Source of the DNA: Leifsonia sp. AG29 | GTDB taxonomy: Bacteria > Actinomycetota > Actinomycetes > Actinomycetales > Microbacteriaceae | Length of the DNA: 64,000 bases | Direction of reading: 5' to 3' | Assembly (NCBI RefSeq): GCF_009765225.1 | Contig: NZ_VMSF01000001.1 | Location: 2,418,001 to 2,482,000, forward strand | Part shown: positions 53,019 to 62,336 of the stretch, piece by piece | Layout: each line of letters opens with the position of its first letter | Numbering within the stretch: the first letter of the stretch is position 1 | Program-made: the position numbers and the translations under genes | The notes under the pieces: model-generated | What the model saw: the letters and a program-made list of their open reading frames with translations, nothing else | What the model was told of the DNA's origin: nothing | Databases searched by the model: none

Positions 53019-54083
53019 TCAGCGGCCGTCGCGCACTGCCGTCGCGAGGTCGGGATGGTCGGCGAAGACGCCGTCGACGCCGGAGTGCAGCAGGATGGCG
53101 AAGTACCGCCTCCACTGGCCCCACTCCGGCTCTCCGCCCGGTCCCCGGAACTCCGGGGGGAGCATGCCGTTCTCCGGGCGGAGGGTCCAGCAGTACACGG
53201 ACAGGCCGGCGGAGTGCGCCAGGTCTACCAGGTCGGAGGTGACCGCGCCGACGTCGCCGCCGCCCTCGTCGAACAGCGCGACCGAGACGGAGCCCGACGC
53301 GAGGATCAGGTGGGTGTCGACGCTGATGCCGTCGACGTGTTCGCGGGCGGTGCGAGCCGCCGGACCGAGCGCGTAGAGCCCGCGGAGGCTGAGATCGGAC
53401 GCGTAGGTGGCCGCGGAGGAGCCGTCCCGCGCAACGCGATCCGCCGGCGCTCCCTCCTGCTCGATGAGGTAGACGCGCTTCCCGCGGAAGTCGCGGTCGC
53501 TCAGCTGCCGGAGCACGGTGAGCTCGAAGCTCTCGGCGACGAGGCCGCGCCGGTCGGTCCAGCCCGCCTCGGCGAGCTCCGCGGTGAACAGCTCGTCGAG
53601 CGGGAGCCCGACCGACTCGTGATAGGTGGCGTGCTTGAGCTCCGCGACCATGCCGAGCTCCCGGCCGTGGTCCTCGGAGGCGCGATCGACTAGTTCGAAC
53701 AGGTCGCGGAGGCGCAGCAGCGGATAGCGGTCGTCGAACGTCGAGCTCGCCTGCCGGAGCTTCGGGAGCCGCTCGCGGGCGCGCAGGGTCGAGAGCTCGG
53801 CCCAGGTGAAGTCCTCCGTGAACCATCCGGTCAGCGCGACGCCGTCGACCTCCTTCGTGGTGCGCCGGCCGGCGAACTCGGGCCGGGTCGCGACGTCCGT
53901 GGTCCCGGAGATCTCGTTCTCGTGGCGCAGGACGAGCACGCCGTCCTTCGTCGCCACGATGTCGGGCTCGACGGCATCGGCCTCCAGGGCGAAGGCGAGC
54001 TCGTAGGAGGCGGCCGTGTGCTCCGGGCGGTACCCGGGCGCGCCCCGGTGGCCGATGACCAGCGGACGAGGGCGAGCGCGCAT
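53019..54083 (-). CDS. Glycerophosphodiester phosphodiesterase
   Basis: A 354-residue GDPD-family protein that splits glycerophosphodiesters to glycerol-3-phosphate and an alcohol. The catalytic HRG is at 12-14, the metal ligands Glu39 and Asp41 are in VEPDI, and His54 is the second catalytic His. There is no signal peptide, so it is cytoplasmic. Glycerol-3-phosphate made here could feed GlpD (60.5-62.3 kb). The chain is about 100 residues longer than minimal bacterial UgpQ enzymes. Confidence 0.9.
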   Translation of the reverse strand: MRARPRPLVIGHRGAPGYRPEHTAASYELAFALEADAVEPDIVATKDGVLVLRHENEISGTTDVATRPEFAGRRTTKEVDGVALTGWFTEDFTWAELSTLRARERLPKLRQASSTFDDRYPLLRLRDLFELVDRASEDHGRELGMVAELKHATYHESVGLPLDELFTAELAEAGWTDRRGLVAESFELTVLRQLSDRDFRGKRVYLIEQEGAPADRVARDGSSAATYASDLSLRGLYALGPAARTAREHVDGISVDTHLILASGSVSVALFDEGGGDVGAVTSDLVDLAHSAGLSVYCWTLRPENGMLPPEFRGPGGEPEWGQWRRYFAILLHSGVDGVFADHPDLATAVRDGR

Positions 54084-54145
54084 GCGCCGATCCTATCCGC
54101 GTGCTGCACCGCGCCCGCGGCTCCCCGGGTGCCAGAATCGACAGC

Positions 54146-54697
54146 GTGTCCGCACCCGCCGCCTGGCGCGAGCCCGCCTCCCTGCTGCCGCTGCACTGGG
54201 GGTCTTACCGGGCGCGCCTGCTCACCGGCCTCGCCATGCTCGTCGTCGGCACCGCGTGCGTGCTCGGCACGACCGCCTACAGTCTCCCGTTGCTCCTCAT
54301 CGGCTCGGTCCTGCAGCCCGCGGGCTGGGCCGTCCTCCCCTCCACGGTCGGCCGCCGCGTCGCGGTGCCCCTGCCCGTGCTCGGATTCACCTGGCTCATG
54401 CTCGGCGGCTCGGAGTTCTCGTGGTGCTACTGCATCACCCTCGCGGCGTGGCTGCTCGTCCGTCTCCGGCCGCTCCCGTCGTTCGCCGTGCTGGTGCTCC
54501 CGGTCGTCTCGAGCCTCGTTCTGGCGGGGACCGTGACGACGTACGAGCAGGGCTGGATCACGATCCTGGTGAGCACGCTGACCATCGTGGCGGCCGCTTG
54601 GCTGGCCCGGTTGATCGCGATCAGGTGGGATTCATGGCAATCTGTCAGAACCCTCAGAAAAGAACCATCTAGATTGGATCAAAGAGATCCACAGTGA
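54146..54697 (+). CDS. Small multi-pass membrane protein, unknown function
   Basis: A 183-residue protein with about five hydrophobic helices between residues 25 and 155 and a basic C-terminal tail (VRTLRKEPSRLDQRD). No family recognised. The GTG at 54146 is chosen because the sequence before it is not hydrophobic; no clear ribosome binding site. It is 21 bp upstream of the YccA-type gene on the same strand. Confidence 0.6.
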   Translation: MSAPAAWREPASLLPLHWGSYRARLLTGLAMLVVGTACVLGTTAYSLPLLLIGSVLQPAGWAVLPSTVGRRVAVPLPVLGFTWLMLGGSEFSWCYCITLAAWLLVRLRPLPSFAVLVLPVVSSLVLAGTVTTYEQGWITILVSTLTIVAAAWLARLIAIRWDSWQSVRTLRKEPSRLDQRDPQ

Positions 54698-54718
54698 TCC
54701 CGACAGAGCGAGGAACCC

Positions 54719-55510
54719 ATGGCACTCAACAATCCGGCCTTCTCGACCAACCCGGCGTTCAACGGCAACGGCCGGGCCGCCACCACGGTCAGCGCTGAGA
54801 ACCTGGAGCAGATGTACCAGGCGCCGTCGGCCACGGCCGTCGAAACGGACAGGATGACCGTCGAGGACACGATCGCGAAGACCGCGTTCTGCTTCGTCCT
54901 CCTGCTGATCGGCGCGGGCATCGGCTGGTTCGTGCCGGCCCTGGCGATTCCCGCGGCGCTCATCGGCTTCGTGCTGGCGCTCGTCAACATCTTCAAGAAG
55001 AAGCCCTCCCCGGCTCTCGTGCTCAGCTACGCGGGCGTCGAGGGCATCTTCGTCGGCGCGATCTCGATGGTCTTCGAGGCGCAGTGGCCCGGCGTCGTCG
55101 TCCAGGCGGTCATCGCGACCTTCGCGGTGGTCGGAGTCACGCTCGCGCTGTTCGCGTCCGGCAAGATCCGCGCGTCCGCCAAGGCGACCAAGGTCTTCCT
55201 CATCGCGATCACCGGGTACGTCGTGTACTCGCTGATCAACGTCGGCCTGATGCTGTTCGGCGTCACGAACAACCCGTTCGGGCTGAGCGGCAGCGTCGAG
55301 ATCTTCGGCATCAAGCTCGGCGTCATCCTCGGCATCCTCGTCGTGCTGATGGGCGCCTACTCCCTGGTGCTCGACTTCGACTTCATCCAGCGCGGCGTCC
55401 AGAACCGCGCACCGCGCGCCTTCGGCTGGTCCGGAGCCTTCGGCATCATGGTCACCGTGATCTGGCTCTACCTCGAGATCCTCCGTCTGCTCGCCATCTC
55501 GCGCGACTGA
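54719..55510 (+). CDS. Bax inhibitor-1/YccA-family membrane protein
   Basis: A 263-residue protein with seven predicted helices (about 58-263) after a polar N-terminus. The helical pattern and the segments GVEGIFVGAISMVFE and RGVQNRAPRAFGWSGAFG fit the YccA/BI-1 like family; the closest group is the actinobacterial Bax1-I proteins. Their role is not well defined (calcium leak or membrane stress in relatives). GCGAGGAACCC precedes the ATG, with GAGG seven bases away. Confidence 0.85.
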   Translation: MALNNPAFSTNPAFNGNGRAATTVSAENLEQMYQAPSATAVETDRMTVEDTIAKTAFCFVLLLIGAGIGWFVPALAIPAALIGFVLALVNIFKKKPSPALVLSYAGVEGIFVGAISMVFEAQWPGVVVQAVIATFAVVGVTLALFASGKIRASAKATKVFLIAITGYVVYSLINVGLMLFGVTNNPFGLSGSVEIFGIKLGVILGILVVLMGAYSLVLDFDFIQRGVQNRAPRAFGWSGAFGIMVTVIWLYLEILRLLAISRD

Positions 55511-55527
55511 GCCGTCGCTCCACGCCA

Positions 55528-55564
55528 GAAGGGCCGGGACGCTTCCGCAGCGTCCCGGCCCTTC
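55528..55564. terminator. Bidirectional terminator between yccA-like gene and guaA
   Basis: A perfect 16-bp stem (GAAGGGCCGGGACGCT and complement) with a 5-nt loop, between two convergent stops (55510 and 55582). It starts with GAA and ends with TTC, giving short A/U flanks in both directions. Confidence 0.9.
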
Positions 55565-55581
55565 TCACGTCTGCGGGAGGG

Positions 55582-57195
55582 TCACTCCCACTCGATCGTC
55601 CCCGGCGGCTTCGACGTGACGTCGAGCACGACCCGGTTGACCCCCTCCACCTCGTTGGTGATGCGGTTCGAGATCTTCGCGAGCAGATCGTACGGGAGGC
55701 GCGTCCAATCGGCCGTCATGGCGTCCTCACTGGAGACGGGGCGCAGCACGATCGGGTGACCGTAGGTGCGACCGTCGCCCTGCACACCGACCGAGCGGAC
55801 GTCGGCCAGCAGCACGACCGGGCACTGCCAGATCTCCGCATCGAGCCCGGCCGCGGTGAGCTCGGCGCGCACGATCGCGTCGGCGTCGCGCAGCAGGTCG
55901 AGCCGCTCCTGCGTGACCTCGCCGACGATCCGGATGCCGAGGCCGGGGCCCGGGAACGGCTGGCGGGAGACGATCGCCTCGGGCAGCCCGAGCTCGCGGC
56001 CGATCGCTCGGACCTCGTCCTTGAAGAGCGTCCGTAGCGGTTCGACGAGCTCGAACTGGAGGTCTTCGGGAAGGCCGCCCACGTTGTGGTGGCTCTTGAT
56101 GTTGGCGGTACCCGTTCCACCGCCCGATTCGACGACATCCGGGTACAGGGTGCCCTGCACGAGGAAGCGGATCGGGTCGCCCTCGCTCTCCGCCTCGGCG
56201 ATCAGGTCGGCCTGCGCCTTCTCGAACACGCGGATGAACTCGCGGCCGATGATCTTGCGCTTCGTCTCCGGGTCGCTGACGCCGGCCAGCGCCTCCAGGA
56301 ACTGCTCCTGAGCGTTGACGGTGACGAGCCGGACACCGGTGGCCTTGACGTAGTCCTCCTCGACCTGCCGGGCCTCGTCCTTCCGGAGGAGCCCGTGGTC
56401 GACGAACACGCAGACGAGCTGGTCGCCGACCGCCTTGTGCACGAGCGCGGCGGCGACAGCCGAGTCGACGCCTCCCGAGAGCGCGCAGATCACGCGACCG
56501 GAGCCGACCTGCGCCCGGATCGCGGCGACCTGGTCGTTGATCACGTTGCCGCTGTTCCAATCGGCCGGGATGCCCGCGGCGCGGTGGAGGAAGTTCTCGA
56601 GCACGGCCTGCCCGTACTGCGAGTGCTTCACCTCGGGGTGCCACTGCACCCCGTAGAGCCGCCGGTCGTCGTTGGCGAACGCGGCCACGGGGGCGCCCTC
56701 GGTGGAGGCGAGCACCTCGAAGCCCTCGGGCGCACGCGACACCGAGTCGCCGTGGCTCATCCACGCGGTCTGCTCCGCGGGCTGACCGTCGAGCAGGACG
56801 CCGCCATCGGAGATCCGCACCGCGGTCGAGCCGTACTCGCGCAGCCCGGTCTTCGCGACCTCGCCCCCGAGCGCCGACGCCATCACCTGGAAGCCGTAGC
56901 AGATGCCGAGGACGGGGACGCCGAGCTCGAAGATCGCCTCGTCGAGCTGGGGGGCGCCCTCTTCGTAAACGCTCGAGGGGCCGCCGGACAGCACGATCCC
57001 GGACGGCCGCTTGGCGGCCACCTCGGAGGCGGTCACCGTGTGCGGGACGATCTCGGAGTAGACGTTCGCCTCGCGGACCCGGCGGGCGATCAGCTGCGCG
57101 TACTGCGCGCCGAAGTCGACCACGAGGACCGGTCCGGAGGGGTTGGCCGAGTCGGCTCCCCCGAGGATCTCGCTGAACGCTGCGTCGGTGCTAAT
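55582..57195 (-). CDS. guaA: GMP synthase (glutamine-hydrolysing), likely AUU start
   Basis: Makes GMP from XMP. It has an N-terminal class I amidotransferase domain ([18 protein letters not shown] with the catalytic Cys, QWHPEVKHS) and an ATP-pyrophosphatase domain ([11 protein letters not shown]). The first ATG/GTG/TTG in frame is the GTG at 57123, which would cut into the first beta strand and lacks a ribosome binding site. The frame is open 24 codons further to ATT at 57195, which has GGAGG six bases upstream and overlaps the preceding stop codon. The extension ([13 protein letters not shown], then PVLVVDFG) reads like native protein. I annotate the ATT start (537 aa); 513 aa is the alternative. 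Confidence 0.9.
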   Translation of the reverse strand: MSTDAAFSEILGGADSANPSGPVLVVDFGAQYAQLIARRVREANVYSEIVPHTVTASEVAAKRPSGIVLSGGPSSVYEEGAPQLDEAIFELGVPVLGICYGFQVMASALGGEVAKTGLREYGSTAVRISDGGVLLDGQPAEQTAWMSHGDSVSRAPEGFEVLASTEGAPVAAFANDDRRLYGVQWHPEVKHSQYGQAVLENFLHRAAGIPADWNSGNVINDQVAAIRAQVGSGRVICALSGGVDSAVAAALVHKAVGDQLVCVFVDHGLLRKDEARQVEEDYVKATGVRLVTVNAQEQFLEALAGVSDPETKRKIIGREFIRVFEKAQADLIAEAESEGDPIRFLVQGTLYPDVVESGGGTGTANIKSHHNVGGLPEDLQFELVEPLRTLFKDEVRAIGRELGLPEAIVSRQPFPGPGLGIRIVGEVTQERLDLLRDADAIVRAELTAAGLDAEIWQCPVVLLADVRSVGVQGDGRTYGHPIVLRPVSSEDAMTADWTRLPYDLLAKISNRITNEVEGVNRVVLDVTSKPPGTIEWE

Positions 57196-57640
57196 TTGTC
57201 GCCTCCACGAGCTTGGCTGCCTCGGCCTCGCGGCCGGCCAGGTAGGTCTTGACCTGCTTGGTGATGCGCGCCTCCACGAAGAAGGACAGGAACGGCACGA
57301 CGCCGCCCAGCGCGATGGTGATGAACTTGGTGAACGGCCAGCGCATGAGACTCCACAGGCGGAAGTCGGAGAAGAGGTAGACGACGTACAGCCAGCCGTG
57401 GGCGATGAGGATGCCGGTGCTGAGGTCGAGGCCGGTCGGTGCGACGGCCGTCCTGACCGGGACGAAGGTGAGGGCGCCGTAGTTGCTGAACGCGAAGAGC
57501 TGGTAGCCGAGGCCGTACTTGACGATCATCTCGACGCAGAGGAGCAGGAGCATGATCCCGGTGACGTAAGCGAACACCTGGTAGAACCGCAGGGCGCCCC
57601 GGATCTTCGGGAAGTCTTCGGGTTTCGGAGCGAGGGGCAT
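57191..57640 (-). CDS. DUF3817 membrane protein
   Basis: A 149-residue protein with three predicted helices (about 22-42, 75-97 and 107-127), of the DUF3817 integral membrane family that is found next to guaA or SURF1 in actinobacteria. Function unknown. Its stop TAG overlaps the proposed ATT start of guaA by one base, and its GGAGGCG codons serve as the guaA ribosome binding site. Confidence 0.85.
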   Translation of the reverse strand: MPLAPKPEDFPKIRGALRFYQVFAYVTGIMLLLLCVEMIVKYGLGYQLFAFSNYGALTFVPVRTAVAPTGLDLSTGILIAHGWLYVVYLFSDFRLWSLMRWPFTKFITIALGGVVPFLSFFVEARITKQVKTYLAGREAEAAKLVEATN

Positions 57641-57644
57641 GGGC

Positions 57645-58430
57645 TTATTCTACTTTCCCCGCGTGCGCGGCCTCGCTCGCTGCGAGCTCCCTCAGCTCGT
57701 CCTCCTTCTCCTTCGCGTCCTTCACGAGGCGGTACCAGAAGAAGATGGCGAATCCGGCGAAGACGATCCACTCGGCGGCATAGAAGATGTTGAGCCAGTT
57801 CAGCTCGGTCTGGGCGATGGGAGGCGGCGAGTAGATCGCCGTCAGGCCGGCGGGCGCTCCGCGCTCGACGACGTAGGCGTTGTAGACGTCGACACCGTCG
57901 ACCGCGGTCCACAGGTTGTAGAGCGCGCCGACGCCGAGCGTCCGCATGAGCTGGGGGTGCTTCTTGTCGGTCGGCACCTCCGGCTGCTCGTCGGGCAGGA
58001 TGCGCCCCACCAGCTTCGCGTCCTCCGTCGGTCCGGCGTCGAGTCGTGCGACCGCGGCCTTCGCCGCGGCCTCGTCCGGAGCCCAGCCCCGGGCCACGGC
58101 GAGCGCCACCGGTCCATTCGTTCCCTGCACGGTCGCGTGACCGACCACCCACCAGCCGCTCCGGCCCTGGTTGAGGCGATCGTGGAGGAGCTGGTAGTCG
58201 CCCGGCACGAAGGAGGCCGTGAACGTGACCAGCTGGCCGACCGCCCGGTCCGTGATCGGGCCCCCCGGCTTAGCGACCGACTCGAGCGGCAGCACGGTCT
58301 CGCTCGGCGTCTCGACCGCCTTCCCCGACTCGATGGCGCGCTCCAGCTGCCACTGCCCGAGCGCCGCGAACCCCGCGGCGAGTGCGAGCGCGAGGAGGAG
58401 CGCCCCGATCCAGCGAGGACGGAGCATCAT
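57645..58430 (-). CDS. SURF1-family cytochrome oxidase biogenesis protein
   Basis: A 261-residue protein with the SURF1 layout: one helix near the N-terminus (RPRWIGALLLALALAAGF, residues 4-21), an external domain, and one helix near the C-terminus (EWIVFAGFAIFFWYRL). FAALGQWQLERA just after helix 1 is typical. SURF1 aids assembly of heme-copper oxidase. It starts with ATG ATG; the second could be used. Four bases separate its stop from the start of DUF3817. Confidence 0.9.
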   Translation of the reverse strand: MMLRPRWIGALLLALALAAGFAALGQWQLERAIESGKAVETPSETVLPLESVAKPGGPITDRAVGQLVTFTASFVPGDYQLLHDRLNQGRSGWWVVGHATVQGTNGPVALAVARGWAPDEAAAKAAVARLDAGPTEDAKLVGRILPDEQPEVPTDKKHPQLMRTLGVGALYNLWTAVDGVDVYNAYVVERGAPAGLTAIYSPPPIAQTELNWLNIFYAAEWIVFAGFAIFFWYRLVKDAKEKEDELRELAASEAAHAGKVE

Positions 58431-58512
58431 GCGGAAGAGGGTCGTCTCCTCCGCGGGGATGCTCTCCGGAGCGCCCGCGGAGGCGGCCGGGGAGCCGGGG
58501 GTCGTGCTGATG

Positions 58513-59880
58513 TCAGTCCTGCTTTCGCTCGGCGCTCATGTCCTGCTGCTGCATGGCCTGCTCGACGATCCGGTCGACGGCCTGCTGCGTCTGGTCCGCC
58601 CGCGTCGGGTCGCGCCGCGCTGCGGGGCCGAGGTCCGCTGTCGCCGCCTCGACGAGGGCGATCTCCTCGTCGAGCATGCGATCGCTTCTCGGTCTCCGCC
58701 CGCGGCGCTTCGACGGGTCGGACCGCAGAATCATCGCACCGATCCTCTCGGAGTTCGCTGCGAGGATCGGGCCGAGCACGGCCATGATGAGCACGTACAG
58801 GCCGGCGAACGGCTGGATGCGGGAGTCCAGGCCCGCCGCGAGGGACAAGGTGGCGAGGATCAGCGCGAACTCGCCGCGGTTCTGGAGGATCGCCGCGGTG
58901 TTGATCCCGGCCTGGACGCCCATCCCGTTGATCCAGGCGACGAACTGGCCCGCCGCGATGTTGAGCACGATCGTCATCAGCACGGCGAGCAGCACCGGGA
59001 CGAGCACCGACGGGAACTTCGCGGGGTCGAGTGCGAGCCCGAAGTTGAGGAAGAAGAAAGCCGCGAAGACATCGCGGAGCGGGATCGCGATGTGCTCGAT
59101 CTTGGTGCGGTGCTTGGTCGCCCCGAGGACGAGACCGATGAGGAAGGCGCCGATCGCATCGGTCACGCCGATCAGCTCGCCGAGACCGGCGAACAGGACG
59201 CCCAGTCCGAAGAACAGGATCGTGAACAGCTCGTCGTCCTTCGTGCGGACCAGTCGCGACACGAAGCGCCCGCCCCACCGGGCGACCGTGAACATGACCA
59301 CGAGGAAGGCGAACGCGATCGCGAGTTTCGCGACGACCGGCCAGAAGTCCGTCTCGCCGCTCAGCACCACCGAGACGATCGCCAGGTAGATCGCGATGAA
59401 GATGTCCTCCACCACGGTCACGCCGAGGATCATCGGGGTCTCGGTGTTGGGGAGCCTCCGCAGCTCGATCAGCAGCTTCGTGACGATGGCCGAGGAGGAG
59501 GTGGCCGTCATCCCGGCGATGATCAGCGCCTCCCGGGTCCCCCAGCCCACCCAGAAGCCGAACGCCAGCCCGACGCCCATGTTGATGACGATGTACGAGC
59601 CGCCCGAGACGATGAGCTTGCCGAAGTTGCCGAAGAACTCGTCCTGGTCGAACTCGAGCCCGAGGTTGAACAGCAGGAGGATGAGCCCGAAGATCGCGAT
59701 GAGCTCGATGTAGGTGCTGTCGAAGTTGAGCGGGAACCACCCGGTGTGCGGGCTCGCCAGCAGTCCGACCAGCATGTAGATGGGAATCGCGGGAAGACCC
59801 ACCAGCTTGCCGAGGCGCCCGAGCACGTAGGCCACGAGCAGCAGGATGCCGAGAACGATGAGGTCTTCGCCGAGATGCAC
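58513..59880 (-). CDS. Cation/proton antiporter, KhtU-like (CPA2)
   Basis: A 455-residue CPA2-family antiporter with about twelve helices. It has no RCK domain of its own; the cytoplasmic tail (about 390-455) is charged and short. Family landmarks are GLILLLFNLGLEFDQDEF and the GVTDAIGAFLIGLVLG helix. The 5' neighbour encodes a separate TrkA-C subunit, the arrangement of the Bacillus KhtTU K+/H+ antiporter. Five bases separate the two genes. Confidence 0.88.
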   Translation of the reverse strand: MHLGEDLIVLGILLLVAYVLGRLGKLVGLPAIPIYMLVGLLASPHTGWFPLNFDSTYIELIAIFGLILLLFNLGLEFDQDEFFGNFGKLIVSGGSYIVINMGVGLAFGFWVGWGTREALIIAGMTATSSSAIVTKLLIELRRLPNTETPMILGVTVVEDIFIAIYLAIVSVVLSGETDFWPVVAKLAIAFAFLVVMFTVARWGGRFVSRLVRTKDDELFTILFFGLGVLFAGLGELIGVTDAIGAFLIGLVLGATKHRTKIEHIAIPLRDVFAAFFFLNFGLALDPAKFPSVLVPVLLAVLMTIVLNIAAGQFVAWINGMGVQAGINTAAILQNRGEFALILATLSLAAGLDSRIQPFAGLYVLIMAVLGPILAANSERIGAMILRSDPSKRRGRRPRSDRMLDEEIALVEAATADLGPAARRDPTRADQTQQAVDRIVEQAMQQQDMSAERKQD

Positions 59881-59885
59881 GTCGG

Positions 59886-60419
59886 TCAGCCTCCGGGCGG
59901 AGCGTCGGCGGACACCCGGGACGAGACCTCGCCCGAGCGGAAGAACGAGAAGGCCTTGGCCACCTTCTCCGGGCTGCCGGCGACGACGAGCGTGTCACCG
60001 GGGAACACCTTGAAGTCCGGCGCGGGAGCCGGGTTGGCGGAATCGCCGCGCACGACCGCGACGACCGTCAGGCCGACGAAGCCGCGGTCCCCGGGGGCGC
60101 CGAGCTGCTGCCCGGCGATGTAGTCCTCGTAGTCGACGGTGAACCAGTCGATGCTGAGCCCCGGGATCTGATCGAGAGCGGTGAGCGACTCGGTGATCTG
60201 CGTTCCGCCGAGGAGCTCGGCGAGGGTGTGCGCCTCGTCCTCGTTGAGGCGGAGCGACACCTTGGTGACGTCGGCGCCGTCCTCGTGGTCGGAGAAGGTG
60301 ATGAGGTCGCTGTGCCCGGATCGGTGTGCGATGACCCCGACCTTGCCGCCGTCGTCGGTCACGAACGTGTGCAGCACGCCGACACCGGGCAGCTTGACCC
60401 GTCGAACGTCAACCATCAT
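59886..60419 (-). CDS. TrkA-C domain regulatory subunit, KhtT-like
   Basis: A 177-residue soluble protein. The C-terminal half (about 90-165: SIDWFTVDYEDYIAGQQ, LTVVAVVRG, FPGDTLVVAGSPEKV) is an RCK_C/TrkA-C domain, which in KhtT and CpaA binds c-di-AMP. It should gate the KhtU-like antiporter encoded directly downstream. It starts with ATG ATG (60419/60416). Confidence 0.88.
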   Translation of the reverse strand: MMVDVRRVKLPGVGVLHTFVTDDGGKVGVIAHRSGHSDLITFSDHEDGADVTKVSLRLNEDEAHTLAELLGGTQITESLTALDQIPGLSIDWFTVDYEDYIAGQQLGAPGDRGFVGLTVVAVVRGDSANPAPAPDFKVFPGDTLVVAGSPEKVAKAFSFFRSGEVSSRVSADAPPGG

Positions 60420-60466
60420 CCGTCTCCAGCCGTCAGGGGGTTGCCTCCAGCCTACCGGAGGCGCGC

Positions 60467-60503
60467 GAAGGCCCTCCGGGGTCGGTCGTCCCGGAGGGCC
60501 TTC
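60467..60503 (-). terminator. Terminator of glpD
   Basis: A perfect 14-bp stem (GAAGGCCCTCCGGG and complement) with a 9-nt loop, ten bases after the glpD stop, ending in CTTC on the minus strand. Confidence 0.85.
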
Positions 60504-60513
60504 CTGGCGTGCC

Positions 60514-62301
60514 TCAGGCGCCGGCGGCTGGCGCCTTCGACCCGGCAGCAGCCTTCGCGGCCTCCGCGTCGACGTCGACGATGTCGGGCGCCTGGAGCCG
60601 GATGCGGTCGGCGGACTCGTCGTCGGGCTGCAGCTGGCTGGCGCGCTCGGCCTCGACCCGGCGCAGGTAGGTGCGCACCTCGCGCTCCTCGCGGTCCTTG
60701 TCCCAGCCGAGCACGCGCGCCATGAGGGAGGCGGCGACCGGGGCCGCCGAGACGCCGCGGTCCCAGGCTTCGATGGAGATGCGCGTGCGCCGGGCGAGCA
60801 CGTCCTCCAGGTGCAGCGCGCCCTCGTTGGTGGCCGCGTACACCACCTCGGCGCCGACGTAGTCGTCGGCGCCCGGCAGCGGGTCGGCGAGCGAGCGGTC
60901 GTCGCGGATCAGCTGGAGGATGTCGTCGGTCAGCGTGCCGTACCGGTTGAGGAAGTGCTCGATGCGCGCGACGTGGAGGCCGTTCTCCTCGGCGATCCGG
61001 CGCCGTCGGTTCCACGCGGCCTGGTAGCCCTCCGCCCCGATCAGCGGGATCTCCATGGTCGTGCTCTGCGGGATCTTGCCGTCGAGGGCGTCGACCGCCG
61101 CGTCGATGGCATCCTTCGCCATCACGCGGTACGTCGTCCACTTGCCGCCCGCGATGACGACCAGCCCGGGGACGGAGTGCGCCACCAGGTGCTCGCGGGA
61201 CAGCTTGGAGGTCTGCTCCGACTCGCCGGCGAGAAGCGGGCGGAGCCCCGCGTAGACGCCCTCGACGTCCTCCCGGGTGAGCGGGACGTTCAACACCTCG
61301 TTGACATGGGCGAGGAGGTAGTCGATGTCGGCCGCCGTCGCCGCCGGATGGGCCTTGTCGAGGTGCCAGTCGGTGTCGGTGGTGCCGATCAGCCAGTGCC
61401 GGCCCCACGGGATGACGAAGAGCACGCTCTTCTCGGTGCGGAGGATGAGCCCCATCTTCGACTGGAACCGGTCGCGCGGCACCACGAGATGGATGCCCTT
61501 GGAGGCGCGGACCTTGAACTGACCGCGCTCGCCGACCATCGACTGCGTATCGTCGGTCCAGACCCCGGTGGCGTTGACGACCTGCTTCGCGCGGATCTCG
61601 AACCGCTCGTCGGTCTCGAGGTCGTGAGCCTTCACGCCCACGACGCGCTCCCCCACCTTGATGAACCCCTCGACGCGGACCCGGGAGGCCACGTGGGCTC
61701 CGTAGTGGGCGGCCGTGCGGGCGAGGTTCGCGACGTAGCGCGCGTCGTCGACCTGGGCGTCGTAGTAGGTGAGGCCGCCGATGAGGGCGTCCTTGTTCAT
61801 CGACGGGATGGCGTTGAGCACCTGGCGCTTGCTCAGGTGGCGGTGGTGCGGCACCCCCGGCGGCCGGAGGCCGCTGTACGAGAAGATGTCGTAGAGCATC
61901 ATTCCGGCGCCGATGTAGAAGCGCTCCCACACCCGCTTGTGCAGGGGGTACAGGAAGCGCACCGGCTTGACCAGGTGGGGCGCGATCCGCTGCAGGAGCA
62001 GCCCGCGCTCGATGAGCGCCTCCCGGACCAGCCGGAAGTCGAGCTGCTCGAGGTAGCGGATGCCGCCGTGGACGAGCTTGGAGGAACGGCTCGAGGTGCC
62101 CGACGCGAAGTCGCGGGCCTCCACGAGACCGGTCTTCAGGCCCCGGGTCACGGCATCGACCGCGCTCCCCGTCCCGACGATCCCTCCTCCGACCACGAGG
62201 ATGTCGAGCTCCGTCTCCTTGAGCGCCGCGATCGCGGCTGCCCGCTCGGCCGGGCCGAGCCGTGACGAGTACGCCACGGCGGGGTTCGACGATTGTGCCA
62301 T
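60514..62301 (-). CDS. glpD: Aerobic glycerol-3-phosphate dehydrogenase
   Basis: FAD-dependent membrane-associated enzyme that oxidises glycerol-3-phosphate to dihydroxyacetone phosphate. The 595-residue protein has the FAD dinucleotide fold VVGGGIVGTG (36-45), SSKLVHGGIRYLEQ, and PWGRHWLIGTTDTDW. A C-terminal Ala/Asp-rich tail is longer than in E. coli. The ATG at 62301 has GGGAGG five bases upstream. It is a single gene with its own terminator. Confidence 0.95.
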   Translation of the reverse strand: MAQSSNPAVAYSSRLGPAERAAAIAALKETELDILVVGGGIVGTGSAVDAVTRGLKTGLVEARDFASGTSSRSSKLVHGGIRYLEQLDFRLVREALIERGLLLQRIAPHLVKPVRFLYPLHKRVWERFYIGAGMMLYDIFSYSGLRPPGVPHHRHLSKRQVLNAIPSMNKDALIGGLTYYDAQVDDARYVANLARTAAHYGAHVASRVRVEGFIKVGERVVGVKAHDLETDERFEIRAKQVVNATGVWTDDTQSMVGERGQFKVRASKGIHLVVPRDRFQSKMGLILRTEKSVLFVIPWGRHWLIGTTDTDWHLDKAHPAATAADIDYLLAHVNEVLNVPLTREDVEGVYAGLRPLLAGESEQTSKLSREHLVAHSVPGLVVIAGGKWTTYRVMAKDAIDAAVDALDGKIPQSTTMEIPLIGAEGYQAAWNRRRRIAEENGLHVARIEHFLNRYGTLTDDILQLIRDDRSLADPLPGADDYVGAEVVYAATNEGALHLEDVLARRTRISIEAWDRGVSAAPVAASLMARVLGWDKDREEREVRTYLRRVEAERASQLQPDDESADRIRLQAPDIVDVDAEAAKAAAGSKAPAAGA

Positions 62302-62336
62302 CGTTGCCTCCCTCCTCGGCCGGTTCCGGCCGAAAG

